Source of the DNA: JAUICS01 sp964384335
Lineage (GTDB): Bacteria; Pseudomonadota; Alphaproteobacteria; Micavibrionales; Micavibrionaceae
Assembly (NCBI GenBank): GCA_964384335.1
Contig: CAYLKN010000009.1
Span: 1-64,000, forward strand
Reading direction: 5' to 3'
Length of the DNA: 64,000 bases
Position numbers and translations under genes: made by a program. The notes under the pieces are model-generated. The model saw only the letters and a program-made list of their open reading frames with translations, searched no databases and was not told where the DNA came from. This document shows positions 48,679 through 58,095 of this stretch, piece after piece. Within the stretch, counting starts at the first letter, position 1. Each line of letters opens with the position of its first letter.

Positions 48679-51489
48679 GTGGGTTTATTTGGTTTAAGTT
48701 TTTTGAATCCGCTTTTTCTTCTGGGTCTTCTTGGCTTGCCCCTGATCTGGTTTCTGCTCCGGATTACGCCGCCACAACCAAGAAAACAGCGTTTGCCCAC
48801 TATCCGGTTTTTAAGAGATTTACTGCCGAAAGAAAAAACACCCGTTCGTACCCCCTGGTGGCTTTTGCTTCTTCGTCTGATTATTGCCGGGCTTATCATT
48901 ACGGCTCTGGCAAGGCCGGTTTTAAACCCTGGCGAATCCATATCCGGCAGCGGCCCGGTCAGACTTGTTATTGATAACAGCTGGCCTTCCGGCCAGATAT
49001 GGGAGACGCAGATTGAAAAGGCGAAGGAAATCCTGTCACACGCCCGGTACGAGGAACGCCCTGTCTATATTATGACCACTGCATTATCTGCAAAGGATAA
49101 CGCTATTCTGCATGCAGGACCGCTCAGCCCTGCAGGTGCGGAAGAGTTACTAAACCAGCTTACCCCCGTTCCATGGCCTGCCGACCATGACGCCGGGATC
49201 AGAAAACTGCTTTCAGTCGAAATTAATGAAACCGTAACCAGTCTGTGGTTTGGTCACGGCATTCGGGAAGAAGGATACGAAAAACTCGCGCAGGCCCTGC
49301 AAAATCAGGGGCGTCTGTTTTATTTCTCCCCTGACTCCGAAAACGATCCATTGTTGCTCCATGCCAAATCCGTGAAACCGCCAGATGCAGCAAACCCGCT
49401 GAGAACAGTGATTGAGGCGGAAATCAAAAACGATTTCAGGATTTCCGAAAGCCGTAATCTCAGGATCGATTCAATCGGCCGGGACGGATCTGTCCTGGAC
49501 CGGATTGATTTCCGTTTTGATGAGGACGGAGACGTTCTTGCCAGCATCGACCTTCCTGACGAACTTTATCAGGAGCTGGCCACACTGAAAGTTACCGGCA
49601 TGCGCGGTGCCGGAAATGTTTATCTGCTGGATGGCCGCCACCGCCGAAAAACTGTCGGGATCCTGTCTTCAGGTGCGGACAGCGATACTGCACCCCTTGT
49701 GGAGGCCAATTTTTATCTTAAAAATGCGCTCCAGCCTTACGCCGAAATTGTCGAGGGCAATATCAATACGCTGATCGAAGCTGATCCCGCAATGATTGTT
49801 TTTTCGGATTTCAATACAACCACACCTGAAAATCTGGATAAAATAGAGAAATGGATTAATGCCGGTGGATTACTTGTCCAGTTTGCCGGCTCAAGTTACC
49901 TGAATAACACCAACGTACAGCTTGTGCCTGTCGATTTAAGGCAGGGCGGCCGGGCCCTTGACGGATCGATGACCTGGGCCGATCCGCCGCGTATTGAGAA
50001 ATTCACGGAAAACAGTCCTTTTAAAGATCTTTCGATCCCCGAAGACGTAACCGTAAGGCGAATGGTCCTGGCCGACCCTTCCGCAAATCTTGAGGAAAAA
50101 ACATGGGCCGTGCTCACAGATGGCACGCCTCTGATTACCGCCGAAAGACGGGAAAACGGGATGATTGTTCTAATCCATACGACCGCTACGCCGGAATGGT
50201 CCAATCTTGCGCTTTCCGGACTTTATATACAAATCCTGAAACGTCTTTCCGAAACGGCAAAAGGATCAATGGTTGCCATACCGCAAAAGGAAAACAGCTA
50301 TCTTAATCCTCTTACAATTCTTGACGGATTTGGAAATATGAGAAGGCCTGACGCAACGGTCAGCAGTATCGCCCTAGACCGGCTCAAACAAACACAGCCA
50401 TCCCCGGAAACTCCGCCCGGTATTTACGGTCAGGACGGCTTCACCGTCGCCCTGAACCTGGGTGAAAGGATCGAAGCCCCGAAAAAAATAAAAACCATGC
50501 CCCCGGGCGTGGATATCAGGCCCTATGAAAAGGCAAAAACGATCTCTTTTATGCCCTTCCTGCTGCTTATGGCCATCGTTCTTTTTCTTGCGGACTGGCT
50601 GATCACCATAATATTATCAGGTATGAACATCAAAAGGCTTTCCGTTTCTTTGTTTCGTAAAACCGCTTTACCCGCTGTACTGGCAATACAGGCAGCTGTT
50701 TTCTGCTCTCTTTTGCCAATACACGGCGCATATGCCGCATCTCAGGAGGCGCATATCCGATATGCCACTGAACTGCATCTTGCCTATGTGGAATCCGGTG
50801 ATACTGCGGTTGACAGAACAAGCCGCCAGGGTCTTGAAAATCTTGCCCGGATGCTTACGCTGCGTACGTCTGTTGAGCCGGCCGGTGTGGTCGGATTAAA
50901 TCTTGAAGAAGACCCTGTTAATCTTTTCCCCCTTATTTACTGGGCGGTTACACCGGCAAAAAAAACACTGACGAATAAAGAGGCGCAGACCCTGCAGACT
51001 TTTCTGGATAACGGGGGTATGGTTCTGTTCGATACCCGGGACCAGCCAAGGCAATCGGCTTCCAGTTTCAGCATGGCGTTGAGTGAAAATGCAAAAACGC
51101 TTCAGGCTCTTCTCGCCCCGTTGAATATTCCCGAACTTGTACCCGTTACGCAGGATCACGTTTTGACCAAGTCTTTTTACCTGCTTGACACATTTCCCGG
51201 ACGGTATGAAGGAGGAACACTATGGGTGGAAAAGGCCAGTCTCGATCCGGAAAAAAGAACGGGACTGGACGGTGTTTCGGGAATCATCATCGGCGGTAAC
51301 GACTGGGGCTCGGCCTGGGCGGAAAATTTCAGCAGGGCGGGATTTTCAAGATACAACCTCTCCGGCGGCAGCCGGCAACAGGAAATGGCCTTCCGTTTCG
51401 GTATAAATCTGATGATGTATGCCCTGACCGGTAATTACAAGTCCGATCAGGTCCACCTGCCTTTTATTCTTGACAGACTGGGGCAATGA
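48679..51489 (+). CDS. BatA/DUF4159 membrane protein with vWA-like and GATase-like domains
   Basis: A 936-residue protein. The N-terminal BatA segment FLNPLFLLGLLGLPLIWFLL and LLLLRLIIAGLIITALARPV gives two helices. A vWA-like domain starts VRLVIDNSWPSGQIWETQIE but lacks an intact MIDAS DxSxS. A glutamine-amidotransferase-like region follows around residues 330-420 (AMIVFSDFNTTTPENLDKIE, WINAGGLLVQFAGSSYL). Two helices near 615-690 precede a C-terminal DUF4159 domain (ATELHLAYVESGDTAVDRTS, NGGMVLFDTRDQP). The start is GTG. It ends 1 nt before the next start (TGATATG). The role of the cluster, perhaps envelope stress, is not established. Confidence 0.85.
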   Translation: MGLFGLSFLNPLFLLGLLGLPLIWFLLRITPPQPRKQRLPTIRFLRDLLPKEKTPVRTPWWLLLLRLIIAGLIITALARPVLNPGESISGSGPVRLVIDNSWPSGQIWETQIEKAKEILSHARYEERPVYIMTTALSAKDNAILHAGPLSPAGAEELLNQLTPVPWPADHDAGIRKLLSVEINETVTSLWFGHGIREEGYEKLAQALQNQGRLFYFSPDSENDPLLLHAKSVKPPDAANPLRTVIEAEIKNDFRISESRNLRIDSIGRDGSVLDRIDFRFDEDGDVLASIDLPDELYQELATLKVTGMRGAGNVYLLDGRHRRKTVGILSSGADSDTAPLVEANFYLKNALQPYAEIVEGNINTLIEADPAMIVFSDFNTTTPENLDKIEKWINAGGLLVQFAGSSYLNNTNVQLVPVDLRQGGRALDGSMTWADPPRIEKFTENSPFKDLSIPEDVTVRRMVLADPSANLEEKTWAVLTDGTPLITAERRENGMIVLIHTTATPEWSNLALSGLYIQILKRLSETAKGSMVAIPQKENSYLNPLTILDGFGNMRRPDATVSSIALDRLKQTQPSPETPPGIYGQDGFTVALNLGERIEAPKKIKTMPPGVDIRPYEKAKTISFMPFLLLMAIVLFLADWLITIILSGMNIKRLSVSLFRKTALPAVLAIQAAVFCSLLPIHGAYAASQEAHIRYATELHLAYVESGDTAVDRTSRQGLENLARMLTLRTSVEPAGVVGLNLEEDPVNLFPLIYWAVTPAKKTLTNKEAQTLQTFLDNGGMVLFDTRDQPRQSASSFSMALSENAKTLQALLAPLNIPELVPVTQDHVLTKSFYLLDTFPGRYEGGTLWVEKASLDPEKRTGLDGVSGIIIGGNDWGSAWAENFSRAGFSRYNLSGGSRQQEMAFRFGINLMMYALTGNYKSDQVHLPFILDRLGQ

Positions 51490-51490
51490 T

Positions 51491-53608
51491 ATGAGCAGCC
51501 AGAACGGCACAACGATTAACGCAGTTACCATGATTGAATGGGCCCCGTATTTTCCCGCACCGGTCATCGCCGGGATCGCAATCGCGGCAACCGTTGTGTT
51601 TATACTGGCGGCATTTAAAAAACCAAAAGGTTTTGTTTTGAGGGCCGGTCTTGCCGTGCTCCTTATTCTTGCACTTTTAAACCCGACACTTCTGGAAGAA
51701 AAACAGGAACCTGTAAGGGATGTCGCCTTTATTGTCAGTGACGGAAGCCAGAGCCAGGATTTCGAAAACAGAAAGCAAAGATCGGAAAATGCCTTATCCG
51801 CTATCAGTGAAACTCTGCAGGACTTTGAAAATCTGGAAGTCCGGGTTGTGGAAAAGAACCGTGCGGAAGGAAGTAATGAAGACGATACGGATAAAACACT
51901 ACTTTTCAAAAATCTGGAAAGCGCTTTACGAGACGTTCCGGCCAGCCGCAGGGCGGGCGTTGTGATGATTACGGACGGTCAGGTGCATGATGCACCCCAG
52001 AATGCCGAAAACATGAACAATTACGGTCCCGTTCATGTTCTTCTCAGCGGTAAGAAAGATGAAAAAGACCGGGAACTTGTTATTAAGAAGGTGCCTTCTT
52101 ACGGCATAGTCGGCCAGAATGTAACTGTGGCGCTTCGCATACAGGACAATCCGGATTCGCGTCCGGAAACGATTACGGAGCTTAAAATTTCCGGCGCCGA
52201 CGGAAAAACACAGTACAGATCCGTACGCACGGGACAGAGTGTGTCGGTCGATCTGCCCATCGAACATGCAGGCCAGAATGTCTTTGAAATCGAGGCAGAG
52301 CCAATTGATGGAGAGATTACAGAAGTCAACAACAAAACCGCCATACTTGTAAACGGCGTACGGGATCGTCTGCGTGTACTCCTGGTGTCCGGTATGCCTC
52401 ATGCCGGTGAGCGTACATGGCGGAACATTCTGACCGCCGATCCGGCCGTCGATCTTGTCCATTTCACGATTCTGCGCCAGCCGCACAAGCTCAATACCGT
52501 TCCACAGGAAGAGTTATCGCTTATCCCCTTTCCCTTTCAGGAACTGTTTGAGGTAAAGCTGTACGATTTCGATTTGATTATTTTTGACAGGTACAAGATG
52601 AACAATATCATGCCGCCTTATTATTTCAACAATATCGCTCGGTATGTGAGGGAAGGCGGGGCGCTGCTTGAGGCAAGCGGGCCGGCTTTCGCCTCGGACC
52701 AGTCCATTTTTTTCTCCGACCTTGAGACTGTTCTCCCCTCCGTTCCGACCGGCGATGTGATCAGGAAACCATTTTTACCCGCGCTTACCGCACTTGGAAA
52801 CCGCCACCCGGTTACGATCGATCTGAAAAGTAACACACTGGACGGGCAATGGGGCAGATGGCTGCAACAGGTCGGGGTCACCGTAAAAAGCGGCGATATT
52901 GTTATGGAAGGCGCGGACGGCATTCCGCTTCTTACCCTTGACCGCGTTGAAGAGGGGCGTGTGGCGCATCTGACTTCCGATCTTATATGGCTGTGGTCGC
53001 GCGGATATGATGGCGGCGGACCGCAGGCAGAACTTCTGCGGCGGCTTGCCCACTGGCTGATGAAAGAGCCGGAACTGGAAGAAAACGCTCTTGATGTTAC
53101 CGTGGACGGAAATACGATTACCCTGCGCCGCCGCAGTCTGGATCCCGGAACGCATATTGTAAAGATGACCGGGCCGGACGGAGAAACGCGTCAGTTAACC
53201 CTGGAAGGTCAGGAAAGCGGCTGGGTTGAAACCCGGATCGAGGCAGAGAAACTGGGTATTTACAGGTTTGAGGAAGACGATATGAAACGCATTGCCCTTG
53301 TTGGAAATTACAACCCGCCGGAGCTTCAGCGCGTTATAACAACCGAAGACAGGCTGAAAACCGTTGTGAACGCCGGTGGCGGGTCCTTTCACTGGCTTTC
53401 CGAAAATCCGGGCGTGCCGCCGGTCCGCATGGTTCCGGCAAGCCGAAGCAATTACGCCGGCGCCGGCTGGATCGGTCTCAGACAAAATAACGACTACATC
53501 GTCAATGGCGTACAAAGCCGCAGCCTTTTTCCCGATCTGCCGCTTATGCTTTTGCTGTCTCTTATCCTGCTTGGTACATGGATCTATGAAAGCAGGGTGA
53601 AAGGGTGA
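51491..53608 (+). CDS. membrane vWA-like / GATase-like protein of the MoxR cluster
   Basis: About 705 residues from the ATG at 51491. Two N-terminal helices (PAPVIAGIAIAATVVFILAA; VLRAGLAVLLILALLNPTLL) lead into a vWA-like domain (VRDVAFIVSDGSQSQDFENR; DSGSQ-like DGSQS can serve as MIDAS). A glutamine-amidotransferase-like domain lies near 300-430 (RVLLVSGMPHAGERTWRNIL, LIIFDRYKMNNIMPPYYFNN, GGALLEASGPAFAS). A C-terminal helix (LPLMLLLSLILLGTWIYESR) ends the protein. It is the usual last gene of the alphaproteobacterial MoxR-DUF58-DUF4159 operon. Its stop is closely followed by a long hairpin and family A repeat copy 2. Confidence 0.82.
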   Translation: MSSQNGTTINAVTMIEWAPYFPAPVIAGIAIAATVVFILAAFKKPKGFVLRAGLAVLLILALLNPTLLEEKQEPVRDVAFIVSDGSQSQDFENRKQRSENALSAISETLQDFENLEVRVVEKNRAEGSNEDDTDKTLLFKNLESALRDVPASRRAGVVMITDGQVHDAPQNAENMNNYGPVHVLLSGKKDEKDRELVIKKVPSYGIVGQNVTVALRIQDNPDSRPETITELKISGADGKTQYRSVRTGQSVSVDLPIEHAGQNVFEIEAEPIDGEITEVNNKTAILVNGVRDRLRVLLVSGMPHAGERTWRNILTADPAVDLVHFTILRQPHKLNTVPQEELSLIPFPFQELFEVKLYDFDLIIFDRYKMNNIMPPYYFNNIARYVREGGALLEASGPAFASDQSIFFSDLETVLPSVPTGDVIRKPFLPALTALGNRHPVTIDLKSNTLDGQWGRWLQQVGVTVKSGDIVMEGADGIPLLTLDRVEEGRVAHLTSDLIWLWSRGYDGGGPQAELLRRLAHWLMKEPELEENALDVTVDGNTITLRRRSLDPGTHIVKMTGPDGETRQLTLEGQESGWVETRIEAEKLGIYRFEEDDMKRIALVGNYNPPELQRVITTEDRLKTVVNAGGGSFHWLSENPGVPPVRMVPASRSNYAGAGWIGLRQNNDYIVNGVQSRSLFPDLPLMLLLSLILLGTWIYESRVKG

Positions 53609-53613
53609 GCCTT

Positions 53614-53670
53614 GAGCAAATCACGATCAAAAAAAACCGCTTTGCGATTTTTGATCGCATGAATTTGCTC
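53614..53670 (+). terminator. long hairpin after the MoxR-cluster operon
   Basis: An inner perfect stem CGATCAAAAA (from 53624) pairs with TTTTTGATCG (53648-53657). An outer stem GAGCAAAT (53614-53621) pairs with ATTTGCTC (53663-53670), giving a ~57-nt hairpin starting five nt after the stop of the last gene. The right outer arm is also the first part of family A repeat copy 2. The hairpin probably ends transcription of the operon. Confidence 0.55.
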
Positions 53671-53747
53671 GTCGATTCAATAAGTCAGGGCAGATTCACG
53701 CTTTTCAAATATAATCATAGTTGATTATATTTGGACGCTATCTGCAC
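53660..53747 (+). repeat. interspersed palindromic repeat, family A, copy 2
   Basis: An ~88-bp element starting TGAATTTGCTCGTCGATTCA, then GTCAGGGCAGATTCACGC. A perfect 12-bp stem CAAATATAATCA / TGATTATATTTG around the loop TAGT (53705-53732) follows, and the element ends ATCTGCAC. Copy 1 (16979-17064) lies 36.6 kb away in the opposite orientation. Here the element is noncoding and lies between two convergent genes (36 nt before the stop of the next gene on the other strand). Confidence 0.75.
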
Positions 53748-53782
53748 TAAGGTCCTGAATTAAAATAAATTTTGCAGAAAAC

Positions 53783-54547
53783 TTAAGCCGCCGGTGCAAG
53801 TTCCATCTCTTGGCTACTCTCTCCACCTTGCAAATCCAGATTTTGCACTTTCTCACAGCATCTTTTACAGTATTCATTAATTCTAAATGTTATCAATCGC
53901 TCGAGATTGTCCTCTTCGGATGTATCATCATCTTGTTTAGAATGTTCTTGATTGAATTTTTGTGCTGCGGGATGATTATCTCCTGGCCAGTCCTGCACAT
54001 GTACGCGGTTTGAAAAGGTGACTTCTTCATCCTTTGCACAGGATAATCCAACTGAATCGCATACATACATTAAAATGCATCTCTCGACAGGGTCGCTTGT
54101 GTCACCAAAGTTTATGTTTTCCCACCCGGCTTTTTTTGCTTTATAAACAAGGACATACGCAGCTTCTATTCTTTCTTCCAATGCCTTATCAAAATTATCA
54201 TAATCATCAGTTTTATATTGGAAACCAGATGCTTTGAATTTACCACTATCTTCGCTTTTCGCTCTTACATATTCAACGTTAAATGTTTCAAATTGCATAA
54301 CAATACGAGATACAGAGGACTGACAATTATCTGGCTTTACTGTTTTTTCAGATACACTGTTTCCTTCGTCATCATAAAGAGTAAATCCTCTAAACTGTGA
54401 TACTATTGTTCTTGCTAAAATTAAGTGTTCAGAATTTTCCTCAAGATCAAGACCAAGATCATAAAATTTTATGCCAAATACGCTTAACATAAATTTTCTG
54501 CACAGGTCAAATCTTTCAATTTTTTCTATAAAACCATCTGGATCCAT
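53783..54547 (-). CDS. unrecognised Cys-containing soluble protein
   Basis: A 254-residue protein without signal peptide or membrane helix; no family recognised. Cysteines lie at CILMYVCDSVGLSC and EYCKRCCEKVQ, suggestive of metal binding or disulfides. The C-terminus is acidic (SKQDDDTSEEDNLER). The coding sequence is clearly more AT-rich than the MoxR cluster before it. It follows the 237-residue gene on the same strand by 25 nt, so the two are likely cotranscribed. Function unknown. Confidence 0.6.
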   Translation of the reverse strand: MDPDGFIEKIERFDLCRKFMLSVFGIKFYDLGLDLEENSEHLILARTIVSQFRGFTLYDDEGNSVSEKTVKPDNCQSSVSRIVMQFETFNVEYVRAKSEDSGKFKASGFQYKTDDYDNFDKALEERIEAAYVLVYKAKKAGWENINFGDTSDPVERCILMYVCDSVGLSCAKDEEVTFSNRVHVQDWPGDNHPAAQKFNQEHSKQDDDTSEEDNLERLITFRINEYCKRCCEKVQNLDLQGGESSQEMELAPAA

Positions 54548-54572
54548 AGAAATGCTTTCACACGTTCTAAAA

Positions 54573-55286
54573 TTATAATTTACTCAAGGTTAAATAATCA
54601 GACACTTTTTCTCCCTCCGCTAAAGAATCATTTAATGGTTTAGGAAAGCCGTGACAGTCATGTCCTTCCCCTTTAACATGTTGAAGAATATGTGAAATTA
54701 AAGGCATGATGTGTGGTTGATCTTTTGTAATAAGTATTGTGTTAACTTTGTCAGGTTCCATCCAGAATCGCTCACCTTCATGTTTAAACCCACTTCGTGT
54801 TACCAATCCTTTTTGCAAGCCCTCTCCATTACCTTGCACATATGTAACATGACATTGCATCGATCCAGGACAACACCCCATATATCCAAAAATTGCTACA
54901 TTCATTATTCCCCCTCGCAGTATATATGAGGGCCTGTAAACGCCTTTACCTTCTTTTACTTCTTCTGAAATAATAATAAGATAATTTTCAGGATTCCTTC
55001 TTTCTTTATCTTCAAGATTGTCAAACGACCAGACCGCAACCATCGATTTTTTGTCACCAAAACGAATGAATGTTGGTTTTTCGGGATTATCCAAACGGAG
55101 AAGACGATCACCCTCAAATTTTTTTAAGATTTCACCGACCTTTGTGGCGTCCAAATAATCTTTATTCTCGTAAAGTTGTATAATTGCAGCAAGAATACGT
55201 GAATCCAAAGGCAGTACACCCAGAAAATTTGGGGTTACTACTCCCTGTGTTGTTTGTGCCAATTTCCTAGACTTAACTGTTTTCAT
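54573..55286 (-). CDS. unrecognised soluble protein
   Basis: A 237-residue protein; no family recognised. It is basic at the start (MKTVKSRKLAQTTQG), then mixed alpha/beta, with PSYILRGGIMNVAIFGYMGC and CCPGSMQCHVTYVQGNGEG giving a Cys cluster, and GHDCHGFPKP near the end. No signal peptide is seen. It is AT-rich like its downstream neighbour, 107 bp after the stop of the 859-residue gene; the three and the LuxR regulator are all on the reverse strand. Confidence 0.6.
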   Translation of the reverse strand: MKTVKSRKLAQTTQGVVTPNFLGVLPLDSRILAAIIQLYENKDYLDATKVGEILKKFEGDRLLRLDNPEKPTFIRFGDKKSMVAVWSFDNLEDKERRNPENYLIIISEEVKEGKGVYRPSYILRGGIMNVAIFGYMGCCPGSMQCHVTYVQGNGEGLQKGLVTRSGFKHEGERFWMEPDKVNTILITKDQPHIMPLISHILQHVKGEGHDCHGFPKPLNDSLAEGEKVSDYLTLSKL

Positions 55287-55393
55287 TTCTCACACCAAAG
55301 TATAATTTTTCATATTTGAGAGTATTATGCCAATTGCGTTCGTGTTTCAAGAGTAAATGTTATTTCATTAAAAATTTGATTTCTAAAAACCCT

Positions 55394-57973
55394 TTAAGGC
55401 TCAAAGTTATTTGTGCGTGATTTTTTTCGAGCGGCAATTTCATCCAGTTTTTTGGTGGCAGATTGTTGACTGGCATTTTCTAGCATGTCATCTAAACTGA
55501 GATTGTTTTGAACTTCATCTGTGCCTTCTATTAAAATATCCAAAACAGAGGTGCCAGTTTGACCATTAACGCCTCCAAATGAATGACATAAACAATTTGT
55601 GTGATCATCCTCCATACTGGAGATAAAACTTTCCAATTCGGAAGCTGAAATTGTTCTGTCTGAATACCCTCTGTCTTCAAGATCTTTTATAACCTGCCGT
55701 GTTTTTTCCTCATCCCTTTGAAGATCCTCCTTTGTAATTCGTTCAACGACTTCCGTTTTTCCATCCGACCCTGTTTTAATGACTTCAATACTTCCGTCCT
55801 GATTGGCGCGCAACCGATGATCTTTGTTACTTAATTGAACATCCTGGAGCTTTTTATTGAAAGTCTGAAGCTGTTCATTTGACATACTTTCTATATCGAC
55901 TGCATTCCGAAATGATTCACCGCATTCACACCCCGGCGGGCATCCCGGAGTTTTTTCTTTAACCACAGTCGGATCAATGCCGGCAACAGTCTTAACCTCA
56001 TCGGCGAGTTTCTGTCTTATGGCTTCAATCTGGGCTTTACGGGCGCCCGGATCAATTTTTTCAGCCATTCTGTCAAGACTTTGGAGCGCATTTTCCGCCT
56101 GCTCGGCCGTTACGGGCTGTCCGGCCTCTATATTCTTTAAAACGTCGGTTACGTTGCCCGCAAGGTTTGCGATTGCGTTTTCTCTGGCCGTTGGCGCACT
56201 GGCGCTGTCTGCGGCCGGCTGTCCGGGTCCGGTGCCGCCTGCTTTCGTTTCGGCGGAGACAATAGCGTCAATCTGCTGCATCAAAACATTTGGCGACGAT
56301 CCGCCCTCCCCGCCGGGAAAGGCGACAGTATTTTCCGGAGCTGCACCTGCGGCCCCCTTGCCTGCGGGCCCCTTGCCTTCCGCCGCTTTTGACAGGGCCT
56401 CGGATATATCAATAACCGTGGCGGCGTACCCCTGGCTTGACGCTTCCGAAGATGAGGGCTGCGCGGGGCTGTCACCGGTCCGTGCCTGTGCCAATGCCTC
56501 CGGGGATACGATATCCGGTGCGGCCGCAGAAACGTCGGCGGCCAGTGCATCATTGCCCGCGATAATCTGTGCGATTTGTCCGGGATCACCGGCTTCAAGC
56601 GCGTTTATCAGGGCCTCCCGAACCTCCGGCGGAAGGTCACCGAGATCCAGACTGCCGTTTTCAATGGCTTCCTTAAGGCCGTCAATCGCACCCTCTTCAG
56701 AAAGTGCGGCCGTTATTGCATCGGTCAATGCCTGCGTATTCTGCACCTGCTGCTGCAAGGCCCGGGTTTCGGCGGCAACCCTTACCTCACCAAGAATATC
56801 CCCTGCAATGTCCGGGGCGGCCTGTTCAATCTGCGCGGCGATCTCCGCGTCATTCGCGATAAGATCAATCAGTTCTCCGATCTCCCCTTCGTTGATCATA
56901 TCCTGAATTTGTTGTGACAGATCGGGATCAAGATCGCCACTTTCCGCCAGTTCCATGAGCGCATCCAGCGTTGCCGGTGAAAGGGTAACCACAGTACTGA
57001 CAATGCCGTTTCTGACCAGCGTTGCGGCCGCCTCCGCAACTGCGGCATTAAGGGCATCAAGCTTTCCGGGGCCCAGTACGTCTGAAAGCTGGGCTCGCAG
57101 GTCCGCATTCCCCTGCACGGCCTGATCAAGTGCGGCAAGGGCATTGGCCGAAAGCTGCAGAAGACCGGCGGGAAGCGTTCCGTTCTGGACCCCTTCCTGG
57201 ATTTGCATGTTTATCGTTTCCGTAAGTTCGGCAAGCCTTGCCTCAAAACCTTCGGGTGCCTGGCCCTGCTGAATTTCGGTTAGAAGCGTGTTCAGTTCCG
57301 ACAGATTATCAAGAAGCGCAAGCGCGTCCTCCCCAAGGGTTTGATCATACAATGCCTGCTTAAGCTCCTCCGCCAGTTCGGGATTGCCTTCGGCCAGACG
57401 GTCTATTGCATTTGCCTGGGCCTCAATCTTGCCTATCGCCGCATCGCTTAACACTCCGATAACCAGATAAAACCGCCGTCCGAATGCTGCAAATGGATCT
57501 ATTTCGAGTGTCTGGGACGTACTTGTTCCTGAAATACTTAAAGTAACATTACGGGTATTGGTTACAAACGCCTGTGCCTGTTCCCCGTCGATCATAAAGA
57601 TTCTGAAATCTTTGAAATCGGATGTATCCGGCTTCTTGTCTGTTATGATTGCAGAGAGTGGGACTTTACCCTGTTCATCCGCATATTGATGGGTCAGAGA
57701 TCCGATGTAGGATGTCAGCGCCTCAAGCTGGCCCGTATTCAGTGAAGCGCGCGCACATTTTTCCCTTATCTGCGCCCCGATTTGATCGGCAACATCGGCG
57801 GGTGTCGGGGCAACTGTCTGAATATTCAGGCCGTGCAAATCCTCGATTTTGTCGATTATACTCTGCGCAGCCTTTTTTACCAGCGGCCCCGGGCTGCCCA
57901 AACTGACAGTTTCAGGGGATGCAGCGGAATGATTGGTATTACTATCTTCTAATTTAAGTGCAGGATCAGCCAT
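55394..57973 (-). CDS. large repetitive Ala/Glu-rich protein with Cys clusters
   Basis: An 859-residue protein not recognised. Residues about 1-170 form a mixed alpha/beta domain with no signal peptide. About 185-500 are Ala/Leu/Glu/Asp helices; two ~60-residue units align (LMELAESGDLD... with ELIDLIANDAEIAAQIEQAA, and LKEAIENGSLD... with QIAQIIAGNDALAADVSAAA, both ending in AAPDI). Residues 500-640 are a Gly/Pro/Ala/Ser-rich linker. The C-terminal third is polar with Cys clusters CPPGCECG (about 676) and NCLCH (about 793), possible zinc sites. The central part is GC-rich and the C-terminal part AT-rich, a mosaic pattern. It may be a lineage-specific structural or effector protein; its function is unknown. 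Confidence 0.7.
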   Translation of the reverse strand: MADPALKLEDSNTNHSAASPETVSLGSPGPLVKKAAQSIIDKIEDLHGLNIQTVAPTPADVADQIGAQIREKCARASLNTGQLEALTSYIGSLTHQYADEQGKVPLSAIITDKKPDTSDFKDFRIFMIDGEQAQAFVTNTRNVTLSISGTSTSQTLEIDPFAAFGRRFYLVIGVLSDAAIGKIEAQANAIDRLAEGNPELAEELKQALYDQTLGEDALALLDNLSELNTLLTEIQQGQAPEGFEARLAELTETINMQIQEGVQNGTLPAGLLQLSANALAALDQAVQGNADLRAQLSDVLGPGKLDALNAAVAEAAATLVRNGIVSTVVTLSPATLDALMELAESGDLDPDLSQQIQDMINEGEIGELIDLIANDAEIAAQIEQAAPDIAGDILGEVRVAAETRALQQQVQNTQALTDAITAALSEEGAIDGLKEAIENGSLDLGDLPPEVREALINALEAGDPGQIAQIIAGNDALAADVSAAAPDIVSPEALAQARTGDSPAQPSSSEASSQGYAATVIDISEALSKAAEGKGPAGKGAAGAAPENTVAFPGGEGGSSPNVLMQQIDAIVSAETKAGGTGPGQPAADSASAPTARENAIANLAGNVTDVLKNIEAGQPVTAEQAENALQSLDRMAEKIDPGARKAQIEAIRQKLADEVKTVAGIDPTVVKEKTPGCPPGCECGESFRNAVDIESMSNEQLQTFNKKLQDVQLSNKDHRLRANQDGSIEVIKTGSDGKTEVVERITKEDLQRDEEKTRQVIKDLEDRGYSDRTISASELESFISSMEDDHTNCLCHSFGGVNGQTGTSVLDILIEGTDEVQNNLSLDDMLENASQQSATKKLDEIAARKKSRTNNFEP

Positions 57974-58095
57974 AATCGCGATATGTTATAATATAACATT
58001 TTTAAGTCAATATGACCTTTGTAAAAAATTTAGAGACTTTATGTTATGAAATTATAGAGTTCTGGCGGCTTATGGCCACCGCCGGAGGTTGTTGT

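Noticed and set aside
55977..56906. Long open frame (309 residues) on the + strand within the 859-residue gene
   Set aside because: It is antisense to a GC-rich repetitive coding region, where long frames arise on the opposite strand; it is Ala/Ser/Cys/Pro-rich with no ribosome binding site or family match.
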